64,000 nucleotides of DNA from Arion vulgaris (Eukaryota > Mollusca > Gastropoda > Stylommatophora > Arionidae). How positions within the stretch are numbered: the stretch's first letter is position 1; each line of letters begins with the position of its first letter. The stretch is taken from positions 43,008,306-43,072,305 of the forward strand of contig CM036755.1 in the NCBI GenBank assembly GCA_020796225.1, read 5' to 3'. This document shows positions 9,766 to 20,375 of the stretch, piece after piece. A program made the position numbers and the translations under genes. The notes under the pieces were generated by a model. It made no database searches. It had not been told where the DNA came from and saw nothing but the letters and a program-made list of their open reading frames with translations.

Positions 9766-10334
9766 ACAATCAAAGAAAAGTACCGAATAACAACTATTTT
9801 TTTAATGAACATAAAATCTAGAGAACATACTGAGAACACATATTTTTATGAATAAAAATCTGGGCTCCATTATACACAGCTAACTCTAGATAACTAGGTC
9901 AGACAACTGATGGAGAACACTGACCTAGATCAGAGAGGTTGGAATCTATATATGTTTGATAGAACACTACAAGCTTTTTGCAATTTTACTCAATTCTGTG
10001 AGTCTATGGTTATTTATTGGAAAAAAATATTTATAATATTAATATTCCTTATTGTTATACTTAACATGTTACATAATATAACCTTGATTTAGCATCTTGT
10101 GTTGATTTTAAAATGAGTTCGTCTATAGACAATACTACTGGAATGCGAGGTCACGTAGGGTAGTTGTGGTCTGATTTCCCATAATTCTTACCTGAGTCTG
10201 AAGGCCCAGAAGTTTATAGCTGGCTCTGATTATAGAATACACATTTTTTATTTTTATGAACAGACAGTTATAAATATATGCAGAAGTTACAATTGATGTA
10301 TTTGTATGAATAAATAAGCTGCAAAGGAGCAGTG
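9766..10334. other. AT-rich sequence with dispersed tttttatgaa motif
   Basis: No gene seen. The words tttttatgaata and tttttatgaacagac occur near 9843 and 10252, relating this stretch to the short tandem repeat at 3.9-4.0 kb on the other side of PLE1. Confidence 0.45.
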
Positions 10335-10580
10335 GTCAGGAAGAGACGCTGGCGATGGATAGGACATTCATTGAGAAGACCGACCGGAAGCATTGTATGA
10401 CAGGCACTGTTTTGGAACCCGCAGGGAAAGAGGAGTAGGGGAAGGTCTAGACAGACCTGGAGAAAAGAGCTGGAGGCTGATATTAAAAGATAGGTAAAAC
10501 ATGGAAAGAATTGGAAGGGATGGCAAGAGAGGGGAAGAGCTGTGCTCCGTTTGGAGTTGAAAGGTGAAGAAAAAGAAAGG
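10335..10580 (+). mobile_element. LINE-J 3' end fragment
   Basis: Encodes RKRRWRWIGHSLRRPTGS, then a WNPQGKRSRGRSRQTW block, the C-terminus of an RTE-like non-LTR ORF. It continues to the family's terminal coding region with one stop. The minus-strand copy at 29945-30172 matches it. Confidence 0.75.
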
Positions 10581-10701
10581 AGCAGTGGATACAACCCTGA
10601 GAGAACATGAAGCTGGTTTTTAGACCTGGGAGAAGTGCTTAGACCAAATAATTACACTAAGACTAATCTTGGAGAAACATATTGTGAAGCAACAACCACT
10701 T

Positions 10702-10791
10702 ATGCAGATTATCAAAGGTATTTTTTAAATCGATTAAATTTACATTCGATGAAATTTCATTGATTTTTAAAATGCCTTTGATAATCTACAT
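10702..10791. other. 90-nt near-perfect inverted repeat (hairpin)
   Basis: Arms of 41 nt (10702-10742 and 10751-10791) pair around an 8-nt loop with only about five mismatches and two G-U pairs. The outer arm begins atgcagattatcaaagg. It is not explained by the flanking LINE-J and LINE-X fragments. It could be a foldback MITE or a small-RNA precursor; the sequence alone does not decide. The stem is longer than that of an ordinary animal pre-miRNA. Confidence 0.55.
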
Positions 10792-10794
10792 TGA

Positions 10795-12400
10795 ATCTCC
10801 ATGTGGAATATTCTGAGATGCTATGGAAAACAAGCTAAAATAATAAACATTATCAAAAGCCTATATGATGGTTCACAGTGTGCAGTTCGCACTGAAGATG
10901 GACACAGCGAATGGTTTATGGTTGAAACCGAAGTAAAACAAGGCTGTTTTCCATCTCCACTACTATTTGGAATGGCCATTGACTGGGTGATGTGACAATG
11001 ATGCAGGGGTGAAATTGGCATACTTTGGGTAGAAAATAGTCAACTGGAAGATTTGGATTTTGCAGATGTTATGTTATGTTATGCGATCGACGTCATGGTA
11101 CATTGGGCATTCCCATTCGTGCTCTGTCCTCCGCTGCAGCAGCCATATCAAAGTCCCATAGTACCCATAAGAAGTTGATTACTATATCCTCTCTCTCTAA
11201 CATGAAGACGACACTGTCTGGCATGTCCAAACTTAATGCCTAATTCTCGAAATGGTTCCAGTGTCTGAGACATGCCCATGTCACATAATTGAGAGTGTAC
11301 CGCATTGATGATATCGGCAAATCAATGGCAGCTGCTGCCGTTTCCATTCCCATCTGAAACCCCTCATACGCATCATATACAAAAACTGCTGCATTGCACC
11401 AGGTGTCCTTCCCTGGATGATAGCCACCGAGAGTGGAGGAAAAGACCATTTGTCTCCATTATATTTGAAACTCTACAGGCTATGAATTTTTCAAGCAGTT
11501 TGCCGACAGTGTTTTGCAAGGTAATAATTCTATATCCATTTGTGCCTGTGAGATCTTTTCCAGGTTTAGGCAAGGGTCGCAGATAGCTGTGAAGCCAATC
11601 ATCAGGAATAGTGTCAGTATGGATACTCTTATTGAAAAGCTTGCATAATTCAGCAAGAGCTTTGTCCTAAGACATTTTATGTTATTGCCTTGTTAAGTAA
11701 AAACAATGAAGATATGCAAAGAAAAACAGACAACTTGTCATTTATAGCATCAAAAGTTGGACTGCAGATAAGCTATGGAAAAACAAATATAATGAAGACA
11801 CCTATGGCAAGTAATGCAGATATCCCATGGACACTAAAATGATAAAAATAACAGAGCAGTTCACCTATTTAGGTAGCAATTTTGATTGCACTGGAAATGT
11901 TAAAAAATAAATTATGCTACGAATTGATAAAGCAACATCAGCTTTTTAAAATCTAAATAAAATATGGAACTGCAAATTATATACTTTTAAAAATAAATTA
12001 TGAATTTTAAAATTCAAATGTATCAATTCTAACATATACCAGCGAGAGTTGGAAAATGACTAAACATATAGAAATATAGAATGCATTTGAAAATAGATGT
12101 CTGCGAAAAATAATGAATATAAAATGGAACGAATTCATGAGAAATTATGAAATCAGAGAAATATTTGGTCAACCACTAGTGACAACTGTTATACGAAAGA
12201 GAAGATGGAGATATGATCAACGAATATCGAAGCAGGCATTGAAGTGGGATGCAAAGGGTTCAAGAAAACGAGGATGACCTAGGGAGACACTGAAACGAAC
12301 TTTGCTGAGAGAGGCAAGAAATATCGGTCTCAGTTCCATGGAGGAGATAGAGCAAGTTGTCCAGGATAGGGCGGTATGTAACGTATAACAGTACGAGAGA
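10795..12400 (+). mobile_element. LINE-X: reverse transcriptase and C-terminus, split by a nested LINE
   Basis: The left part (10795-11082) encodes MWNILRCYG, SLYDGSQCAVRTEDG and VKQGCFPSPLLFGMAID, that is RT motif B, and runs into LEDLDFADV (motif C). The right part (11683-12400) resumes with SKNNEDMQRKTDNL and SYGKTNIMKT. It ends in IRKRRWRY, KGSRKRG, and LREARNIGLSSMEEIEQ, before the family's 3' end gtaacgtataac. Stops are frequent. Removing 11083-11676 and one TSD restores the order of motifs. Other copies: 26515, 59395 and 63150. Confidence 0.75.
11083..11676 (-). mobile_element. Non-LTR RT fragment nested in LINE-X, 9-bp TSD
   Basis: The minus strand encodes PDDWLHSYLRPLPKPGKDL, GYRIITLQNTVGKLLEKFI and a later YDAYEGF block, the N-terminal and finger motifs of a non-LTR reverse transcriptase. 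It is flanked by TTATGTTAT at 11074-11082 and 11677-11685. Because the flanking word is simple, the TSD is suggestive. The interruption of the LINE-X frame at the same point supports it. Confidence 0.65.
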
Positions 12401-12488
12401 AATATATATATATTTGTATGAACAGATTTAATAATACAATTATCTTTTCTTAAACAGAAAATTTCAAAGAGAAGAATAACACAGAGAG

Positions 12489-12514
12489 AGAGAGAGAGAG
12501 AGTCTTATCTTAAC
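12489..12514. repeat. (AG)n microsatellite
   Basis: An uninterrupted run of gagaga lies between LINE-X and the minus-strand LINE fragment that follows. Confidence 0.85.
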
Positions 12515-12900
12515 CACATTTGCTGTGAAGCGCCGTAAGGAGAGTTAGTTTCATATCTTGTGCCAGGCGTGTTGCGCTTGACGTTGTCAGTCCATGCTTT
12601 CGCAGGGACTCTGAGATGTTATCTATCCATTGTGTTCTTGGCCTGCCTCGTACTCTGCACCTGAGTGTCGATTATTGTCGACACGTGATGGTAGTAAATG
12701 TGATTCCATTCTCATTAGATGGCCGAACCACTTGATTCTTTGCTTCTCGATGTACTGTATGCATGGTATAGTACCAACGATGCTTCTGATATTCTCGTTT
12801 CTCACGCTATCTCTCCTTGTAACGTTGACAGCTTTTCGTAGACATTTCATATGTTGTAATTTTTTACATTATTCACGTGTATACTTAGTCGTTCAGAAAG
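12515..12900 (-). mobile_element. LINE-Y-like C-terminal fragment
   Basis: The minus strand encodes MKCLRKAVNVTRRDSVRNE, then YIEKQRIKWFGHLMRM, followed by a degenerate tail. The IEKQRxKWxxHLxRM block is shared with copies at 14427 (+), 16280 (+) and 48180 (-). Confidence 0.7.
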
Positions 12901-13430
12901 CAATGGCAAACTACTGAACGTATAAGTGGTGCCTAGAAAATCAAGGACTCGTTTACTGTAGTTGATGGCTACGTCCTTTAGGATATGCCACAATTTTCAT
13001 TTCATATTTAGTTGACCTGTTGAGAGAGAGTAACAATCATATTTTATCAATGTTTATCTGACACAGCAGCAATGAATGCAATGTAACAGCCATCGATTGC
13101 AAGGGTTGATTACAACAGAGGTGTGTTGTTGGATATCTTTAGTGTGTACGGAGGTGTCGCTGGAGTCCAATCCTGAACTGCTATCCCTAACCATGATCAG
13201 GTTTAACATGTGGGTGTGGTCTGTCTTTTCAGACATATATTTTTCTCGCTGTCTCAGTAGTATAACAATTCTTAGCTATAAAAGTTCTACTTGGTTTTGC
13301 ACTGCCAAATCTGACAATTTTGCGAAAGTTATCCCATCACATAGTATCTATATAAATATATTTTAGCAACACTGTAAGAGTGTTTTTGCAATATTTTTTT
13401 ATGTTCAACAACAGGTTGTTTTCGCTATCT
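12901..13430. other. No gene recognised
   Basis: A 96-codon open stretch at 13076-13366 has no family resemblance and no splice context. No tandem structure seen. Confidence 0.4.
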
Positions 13431-13439
13431 AGCGAGGTT

Positions 13440-13948
13440 TGTTATGCGTTTTCTCAGGCATCAGTGTACCAAAACCAATTTACCTCACCTGGGCTTTCTG
13501 CACCAATGTGTGACTACTTGGAGCCTGACTCTCGTGAGGACTTTGGTATCTATAATTTTTCCTGCCATTTTATTTTTAGCAATCTGCTAAGAGAACTTGT
13601 GTGGAAGTGGTTTAGTTCCTTGCGTATCTGCTCCCTGACACCATCCATGTCTCACTGGCGTACAATAGGGTAGTTAACGCTACGGTCTAGTAAGATTGCA
13701 GCCTTGTCGCAACGCTTATCCTCATCCGCTACCACTCAGCAAATATGCAGTCTTCCAACTGTAGCACTGCAATGAATATTCTTTTGTTGACCTCAATAAT
13801 GATGTTTTTGTTTACTGCTATCGATAGGATGCCAATAAGGTAGGCAAAGTTATCTACTGACAGGAGATGCTCATGTTTAATATTTCTGACTGGGTCATGG
13901 TACTGCTTTCTAGTGGTGGGCTGAAACATGACCTCAGTTTTCCTGGTG
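13440..13948 (-). mobile_element. LINE-R: RT thumb and C-terminal fragment
   Basis: The minus strand encodes KTEVMFQPTTRKQY, LLSVDNFAYL, EVNKRIFIAVLQLE and, after frame breaks, LYASETWMVS then LNHFHTSSLSRLLKIKWQ. This is the thumb and C-terminal region of a non-LTR reverse transcriptase ORF. It is cut off on the right by a TTAA-targeting element at 13949. Confidence 0.7.
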
Positions 13949-14229
13949 TTAAGGGGTTAGACTCTCTAGAAAATTTTAGTTTTAGTAAAAAACATCAATT
14001 TTTCAAAGTGTTTAGTTCTATAAAGTGCAACATTCGTACTATTGATTACACAAAAAAATATGTTATTTTGTTTGCATATTAGCATTACAATATTAATAAG
14101 AAACACCCGATTCCAACCTTTTTTCTATCAAATTCCAAGTTTAAAATTGGGTTTTCTCCCAGTTATTTTCCCCCATTTTCTTGTGTCGGAAATCCCTCAG
14201 TTTTAACTAATACTAAAGCTAGATAAACG
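13949..14229. mobile_element. TTAA MITE, truncated copy
   Basis: Starts with TTAA and the terminal sequence GGGGTTAGACTC, inserted into LINE-R. For about 280 bp it matches the left part of the complete element at 50585-51294. Its right part is missing, replaced by a SINE B fragment. Confidence 0.75.
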
Positions 14230-14375
14230 AAATTTGAGATCCATAGGTCCGACAACAATCCTATGGGTCTCTGGAAAAAAACTGCACTCGTGAACAAAAC
14301 GGCGCGGTCCGGATTCGAGCCCATGACCTTCGACTCGCAAGGCAAAGGGCTTAACCACTTAGCCACAAAGAAAAC
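14230..14375 (-). mobile_element. SINE B, truncated copy
   Basis: The minus strand carries a tRNA-like head with an A box (GGCTAAGTGGTTAAG) and a B box (GGCTCGAATCC). It continues into the family body (cggaccgcgcc, gtgcagtttttt) but lacks the 3' half. No TSD seen. Confidence 0.75.
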
Positions 14376-14379
14376 TCCC

Positions 14380-14690
14380 GATGTAACTGGACAAAACAAC
14401 AAGAAAGTAAAATTACCACCTGTGAAATGAGATGCTTGAGGAAAGCTGTAAATAAAACAAGACGAGACCACATAAGAAATGAAGAAATTAGAAGAACAGC
14501 CGGAACAACACCTGCTATTAGATTTATTGAAAAACAGAGACTCAAATGGTTTGACCAATTGGTGAGAATGAACCCGAATACACCAGTTACAAGAGCGTAT
14601 AACCTGAAAATGGAATCATCAAGAGTAAGGGCAGAACAAGAAAAAGATGGATTGTTGGAGTTACAGACATCTTAAAACTCCACAATACCA
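14380..14690 (+). mobile_element. LINE-Y C-terminal fragment
   Basis: Encodes MRCLRKAVNKTRRDHIRNE and IRFIEKQRLKWFDQLVRM, with the same order as the minus-strand fragment at 12515-12900. The frame is open from 14427 to 14675 but starts and stops inside the family ORF. Confidence 0.7.
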
Positions 14691-15035
14691 CAGTACATCA
14701 ATCGAACGAGTGTGCACTATCTCGGAAACCAATCATCAGTTAAACTTGCTACGCCTTGCGGCAAAAAAACAGAAAATGACCACAAAAAAAGAAAAGATAA
14801 ACGCTCTAATGATTTCAACGAAGAAGATAAAGAGTATTCTCTATCTAGGTTGTGCATAGCGTTAGATGCGGCAAGACGGAAAAACAATGAGAAAACCCTC
14901 AGTAGAAAAACACAAAAAGGGAGTTGTTAGTCTAAACACACTAATTACATGCTTCCAAGGAGATTGGAGCAAATATGGACATGTGCGTTGAATATGATCC
15001 TCAAGTAAACAATGAACCCAAATGTCAGATCAAGC
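14690..15035 (+). mobile_element. LINE-W-related C-terminal fragment
   Basis: Its nucleotide sequence parallels 44010-44280: gataaagagtattctctatc, then a gttag-tctaaacac block and a tgttcaatgt-like end. That region follows the RNase H domain in the 43.8-44.3 kb copy. No intact frame. Confidence 0.55.
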
Positions 15036-15039
15036 TATA

Positions 15040-15215
15040 GCTCTAGACCCACCCCTAACACCACCCCTAACCCTAACTCAACCCAACTCTAACCCAACCT
15101 AAGCCTAACCTAACCCCAACCCAAACCCTAAAACTAACCCTAACCCAAACGCTAACCTTAACCCCAACGTAACCCTAACACAACCCCTACCCTGACCCAA
15201 ACCCAACCCTACGGA
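15040..15215. repeat. Interstitial telomere-like tract, degenerate (CCCTAA)n
   Basis: About 170 bp of cccta/ccca/cctaa words, for example aaccctaactcaaccc and cctaacctaacccc. On the complementary strand this reads as variants of TTAGGG. Many units deviate (CCCAAA, CCTAAG). It sits between two LINE-W fragments. Confidence 0.75.
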
Positions 15216-15482
15216 GTTTACTGAAGTCTTCCCTTGTATCGCCACGACCCATTGCATATTTTCCGACAGTTCTTGACGAGAGGCAAATTTGGTGTGAACA
15301 TTGTTTCGAGGGGACATGAGTCTCCTGACGACTCGTATCTTGTCAATTCTTACGATTTGTTTTTATTTATTCAACTTTTCCCATCGGCAGGGAGAGACTG
15401 CAGAAACAGTCACTGAGGTTCTGCTCGTCTGTGTTACGAGTAGATCTCTTATAGCGTAGCGGTTCTTGCACCATGTTTGACA
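15216..15482. other. No feature recognised
   Basis: Unique-looking sequence between the telomere-like tract and the LINE-W RNase H fragment. A T-rich run lies at 15355-15380. Confidence 0.4.
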
Positions 15483-16120
15483 ATGGATGTTCGGGCGGTT
15501 ACAGAGGCGGTGAAATGGTTGGAATCTCACAACTACTCTCGTGTTTTCATACTCAGTGACTAATGAGCATGATTCGTAAAATCGAATCAGGAATGGTGAG
15601 ACGCAACTGGGTGGAGGTACTGGTACAGACAATGATCAGAGAAATCACCTTCATTCCTGGGCACGCAGGAATTAAGGGCAATGAACGAGCTGATAGATTG
15701 GCTGGCTTGGCTACAATATCAGAGGCAGCTGCCGTGGATCGAAATGACATTCTTCACGCATTGAGAGAGTCTTTCCGAACAGAGGAGTTTCAGGGTTGTG
15801 AATCCCACTCGCTGACCAGATTGAAAGAGATGGGTATCAATATTGGTGCAGCCCGAAAAGAACGACATACTAAATATGCAAAGAGATTGATTAATCAACA
15901 TCGAACTGGCGTGTTGGGTCGCTGGACGCTGCTGGATTTGCTGAGGCGGAGATCGGAGCACATATGGACGTGTCCGGAGTGTTATGATGATAGTCCTCAT
16001 ATAACTGATAACTGTTTTTGCACCACTACTTATACCAGCGTAGCTCTCCCTCGACCCTTCCCACTTAGATCCGTTGTCTGTTTCCAGGGTCACCACGTGG
16101 AGATGGGGTAGGGTCTTGAT
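15483..16120 (+). mobile_element. LINE-W: RNase H domain and C-terminus
   Basis: Encodes MDVRAVTEAVKWLESH and VFILSD (an RNase H catalytic aspartate), then, after a frameshift at about 15560, REITFIPGHAGIKGNERAD with the His and last Asp of RNase H. A C-terminal RRRSEHIWTCPEC block follows. The copy at 43.8 kb reads agtgactctatgagcatg where this one reads agtgactaatgagcatg, so a one-base loss explains the break. The domain removes template RNA during element replication. Confidence 0.8.
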
Positions 16121-16279
16121 CAGTGCCAGCTCACTGACCCTGACGAGACGTTGTCCCTGCGGATGCGCCTGATACTCCGTTTTCTCTACTGAATGAGACT
16201 AAAGTTATGAGTCTACCAAAGTGAATGTGAAGCGTTATATTTGGTTGTTAGTAACTTAATCTTGGTACAAAACTGTGCT

Positions 16280-16560
16280 TGAATTACATAGAGAAACAAA
16301 GAATGAAGTGGCTTGGCCACTTAATAAGAATACATCCAAACTCCACAGTAAACAGTCTTCTACAACAGAACATCGGGAAAGAAGGCAAGAGGAAGACCAC
16401 GGACAAGATGGTTAGATGGCGTAGCAGAATCCTGTGAAAGAGCAAAAATAACAATCACACAAGCCACCAGAACAGCGCAAGACAAAAACAGAAAACCACG
16501 ACACTGGACAACAGCCCGGTAGCAGTGTGACGACAAAAGAAGAAGAAGAAGTAACGTAAT
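16280..16560 (+). mobile_element. LINE-Y 3' end
   Basis: Encodes NYIEKQRMKWLGHLIRIHPN and later RKPRHWTTAR, then stops and ends in aaagaagaagaagaag. This is the best-preserved LINE-Y 3' terminus here, and it shows that the family ends in a (GAA)n tail. Confidence 0.8.
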
Positions 16561-17104
16561 GTTGTTTTTTTTAATTCGTATAAGAAATCGATATACTTGT
16601 TGGTTTTTAATTTTGGCTTGATATTGACATTTTTTTAGCTTTGCTTTAAAACGGGAATCTGGCAACTTTGCTAGTACCGTTGGACATTGGTTGATAGGCA
16701 GCGGGGAAATACAAACAGGGGCCATTTGTTCTATTCTCCATCAGTCTTTTCTTTGCATGACGAAAGGGACAATCACCAAGCTGCCTGCTTATGGCAATGG
16801 GACAGGCTAGTAGTATTAGCAGTGGGTAGTAATTATGAAGACGCAGTATCACCAGGCATTAAAACCATCTCACCATTTAGTTGTGCCTGTTATCGATGTG
16901 AAACCAGAAGTAAAACCTCAGAAGTACCATTTTTTTACCGAGGTAAGAATTCAGGGATGTGGACAAGGAAGGTTATCAAATTGCATTTGACATTGAAATA
17001 TGACATTGCATATCGCGGGTTGCGAATAAAGATAGCATGACAGTAGATATGGCACGAATAATCATGTTATTATGTAACAGACGATCAATTGGTAATTATT
17101 TTAC
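16561..17104. other. Unassigned, one 117-codon open frame
   Basis: A plus-strand frame spans 16687-17040 with cysteines clustered in SCACYRCETR. I recognise no domain, and it has no splice or expression context, so I do not call it a gene. Confidence 0.35.
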
Positions 17105-17470
17105 AGTGACAACTTCTGAGTTTGCACTTAACTTTTTTTTGCAGCTCATCCCTATGTCTCTTTTCAAAAGATTTTACACCTTTGCGTAATACTGTTTTCC
17201 GCATAACTCGGTCATGAGCTAGTTTTTTCCCCATTTGTTGAGACATATAGAAAAGTTCTCCATTGGGGCCTTGAAGACATCCTTAAATCTGAGTAGTGGT
17301 CTGCCTTGGATCCTCTTCCCTTCTGAAAGTTCACAGAACAACACCTGTTGAAGTATGCAGCTATTGTCCTAATAAGAATATTGGTGTGGCAGGGATACCT
17401 CCTGTCATCATTTCTCTTCATACTGACTATCACCTGGATTATGAAAATTTCAGGCAACAGGAATGAAATC
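17105..17470 (-). mobile_element. LINE-R 3' end fragment
   Basis: The minus strand encodes KGRGSKADHYSDLRMSSRP and ITQRCKIF, matching the last part of the longer copy at 27690-28390 (GRGTKADHCSDIKMSARP). Several stops. Confidence 0.7.
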
Positions 17471-17714
17471 CATTAGACTATGACTTGCCATCTTGAAAAT
17501 CTGAATTTGTGCATGATCTGACTTATCTGTCATAATAGTTTCTGGATCCAAGATAAAATGTGCATATTAGAGAACATTTCAAAACAAGCAGGTTTGACAC
17601 CATACACTACAAAAAGACATATTATGCAAATAAATACAACGAACAGTAAATTACACTAAAAAAGTAGCAGCTCTAGTAGATGTGGATTTATATATATCTA
17701 GCAGCAACATAACT

Positions 17715-17970
17715 TATTATCAATATAAGAAAGAGGCAGTCATAATTTTTCAGAAATGTGATGAGGAGAGGAGGTTTAGAACACATTGTAACAACTGGTA
17801 AAATCGAAGGTAGATGAGACAGAGGAAGACAGAGAAAATTTTGGATAGCCTGACTTCATGGCACAGTAGAATGTCAACATCTGAATTGATAGCAAACACC
17901 AAAGAGATTTGTGGAGATCCATGATCGCCTATGCCAACCGGCACGGCAACTGATGATGATGATGATGAGC
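17715..17970 (+). mobile_element. LINE-Z 3' end fragment
   Basis: Encodes a decayed form of RKRQSLFFGHVTRRGGLEHI and ends in a (GAT)n run, gatgatgatgatgatgag. A closely related copy with the same tail lies at 35315-35612. Confidence 0.7.
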
Positions 17971-18069
17971 AGCAACATATATAATGGTAGAGAAACGCAA
18001 ATGGATATGAAAAGAGGAATACAATAGAATCATTTTTTGTATGCTAGTCCGTGATGGGGACATCAAAAG

Positions 18070-18392
18070 AAATCAAGTCCAATCCTAAGCTAATGATCTT
18101 TAACTCAAGTCCAATACTAAGCTAATGATCTTTAACTCAAGTCCAATACTAAGCTAATGATCTTTAACTCAAGTCAATACTAAGCTAATGATCTTTAACT
18201 CAAGTCCAAACTAAGCTAATGATCTTTAACAGTCAAACTAAGCTAATGATCTTTAACTCAAGTCCAATACTAAGCTAATGATCTTTAACTCAAGTCCAAT
18301 ACTAAGCTAATGATCTCTTAAGACTTTCAAGTCCAATACTAAGCTAATGATCTTTAACAAGTCCAACACTAAGCTAATGATCTTTAAGAATT
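18070..18392. repeat. Minisatellite, 32-bp unit
   Basis: About ten copies of ctcaagtccaatactaagctaatgatctttaa-type units with small deletions. It lies upstream of the ODF3-like gene. Confidence 0.9.
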
Positions 18393-18469
18393 TATGTCAT
18401 CAATTCTAATGTACGATGTGATAATATATAGATAAGACTGAAGTTGTATGACAGGAACTCATGAAAAGA

Positions 18470-18645
18470 ACCAAGCGAGCACTAGTGAATTGAGAGCCTA
18501 AGAAAAGATGCTGAAGTTGAATAGGACATACATTTAAAAGGTCAGCAAATAGTATAGCAACATTCTCTTTGTTTTTAAACCCACAGAAAAAAAAACCGGA
18601 AGACAATTTGAAACAGATATTTAGGTGATTGGAAAGAATTGTGTA
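18470..18645 (+). mobile_element. LINE-J C-terminal remnant
   Basis: The plus strand reads IGHTFKRSANS then FLNPQKKK, a decayed form of the WIGHxxRRP and WNPQGKR signature seen at 10.35 kb. Confidence 0.5.
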
Positions 18646-18929
18646 GAGCAAATGTGAATGATGGCTGTTTATTGAGGACCTATGCTTCAGAGAGAACTTA
18701 TAAAATAATGATTATTATTATAAAATAATGAGTACAGATTAGAAATGAAAAGAAAAATATAATTTTAGTATTTAAGAATGGGAAAGATCAATTTATTCTA
18801 GTACCATAACAGGTCAACACAAACTTATATAGTAATCATAGAGAAGTTACTATGATAATGCATTACAAGTACAATTTTACTAAAAATAATCATAACAAAA
18901 CTAATAAATTAGATGAAAACATCAACATA

Positions 18930-19490
18930 GTAAACACTGGATTTAGATGGAAGAAAGCCACATTTGACCACATATTTAACATAAGGATGATTACATTTTT
19001 TTTAAAACACAAAATATAATAATCTATACTCATGATTTTTACACTACTCAAAAATATTTGACATTTGATTTAAAAGTACATAAGGAATTATGGAAAATAA
19101 TGTAAGAAATGGCTCTCCATTTCATTTGATACAGATTATAAAAGCATTACATAGTGAGCAGATGCCAGCTGTGGGAATAAGTGATATACCAGATTGGTTT
19201 GATATAAGACAAAAAATCAGGTAATGTTGCATTCTGTCTTTCTGTCTCCATATCTGTTTAACATATGCACTAAAATAACATTATAAATGTAAGAGAAGGT
19301 GGTGAAAAGTAACAAAATAAACCTTTTTTAAAAGTTCATGGACTTTATATGATGATGAGACAGTGTTATTATCAACATCACCAATGGCAATTGTGAACAA
19401 GTTTGTTGAAAAGACAAGAAGACAAGTGAAATATACATTTTTATCTCAATGTAACACAATAAAAATAATAACTGGATAAGACCAACATAC
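18930..19490 (+). mobile_element. LINE-V (RTE-like) RT fragment
   Basis: Frame-broken coding blocks in the right order for an RTE-type reverse transcriptase: KATFDHIFNIRMI, HKELWKIM, VFLSPYLFNIC (motif B region), and YDDETVLLSTSPMA in the place of motif C YADD. It ends near a KTKI-like stretch. Better copies: 36970-38320 and 45545-46895. Confidence 0.65.
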
Positions 19491-20117
19491 ATGACATAGT
19501 TGAAAATGACAGCAACACAGGGAGAACAACTTGCCTATTATTGAGAGAAATTCAGATAGACTGTTATGGAGCAAACTTCTGTACAGAACAACTACTTGAT
19601 GATAATAATAGCCACATTTTCTTGACTGACATCTAGCACAGATTATGTAAAGCTCACAATGTAGTGACTTAATATGATGCTCAGTGTTGCAACTTTGTAT
19701 CCAGCTTGAAAATTCATGGCTGTGTTTTTGCCAAAGCCAATCTTATGCCATCCTCTACAGTTAGTTTGTTCACTGTCTTTGATTTAATATGATTGAAAAT
19801 CCATTCTCACAGTATTAGGTGTGTGGAAGTTGAACTTGAATGGCAATCATGATGACATTGGGATATGATTCATCCAAGCATACCAGAACTTTGTCAGCAG
19901 TTTGTCATAAAAACAATTCACCTGCTTGGAACTAATTTGGCATGTCCAAGAATTCCTCTTTCACCACTGGAATGCTGATACTTCTGTGATCTCAGGAAAG
20001 TACTGCTACGCCTTTTCAAAGAATTTAAAGTTCCAAATAATCCCTTCTGAATCTCATCTTTTTTGGCCCTTGAGTGTAGTTGAGCGACACTTCCCCCTTC
20101 TGCTGAAAGCATTAAAC
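19491..20117. other. No gene recognised
   Basis: A 106-codon minus-strand frame (19918-20238) overlaps repeat D and shows no domain I know. The rest is AT-rich. Confidence 0.4.
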
Positions 20118-20375
20118 AGCCATCTAACCTGCTATCTTGCAGGTCAGCTGGGAACAGCCAAAGGCTGACGGAGAGTGAACCCAGTAAACACTGGCTAAAA
20201 CCGGACACATCACCGAAGGATAAGCACCAGAGCTCCAAATGGCACTGAAGATGTGACTAAACACACCCATGCTAAAGCTGCGTGAATCAGATGTCCACAT
20301 GAATGAGATTTATGGGAAATCTGGTACATCAGTCTAAGCGGTGATTGCAGAGAGAGAGAAACAACCATCTTGGAC
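20118..20375 (+). repeat. Repeat D, copy 1
   Basis: About 250 bp, including cagccaaaggctgacggaga and gataagcaccagagctccaa, shared with 47265-47510. It is GC-richer than its surroundings. Family unknown; neither copy shows an open frame that looks like an element protein. Confidence 0.65.

Noticed and set aside
16687..17040. 117-codon open frame with a cysteine cluster
   Set aside because: No recognisable domain, no splice context, and the cysteine pattern is not a known zinc motif. Left unassigned.
19918..20238. 106-codon minus-strand frame as a host gene
   Set aside because: It overlaps repeat D, has no known domain and no related frame at the second repeat D copy.
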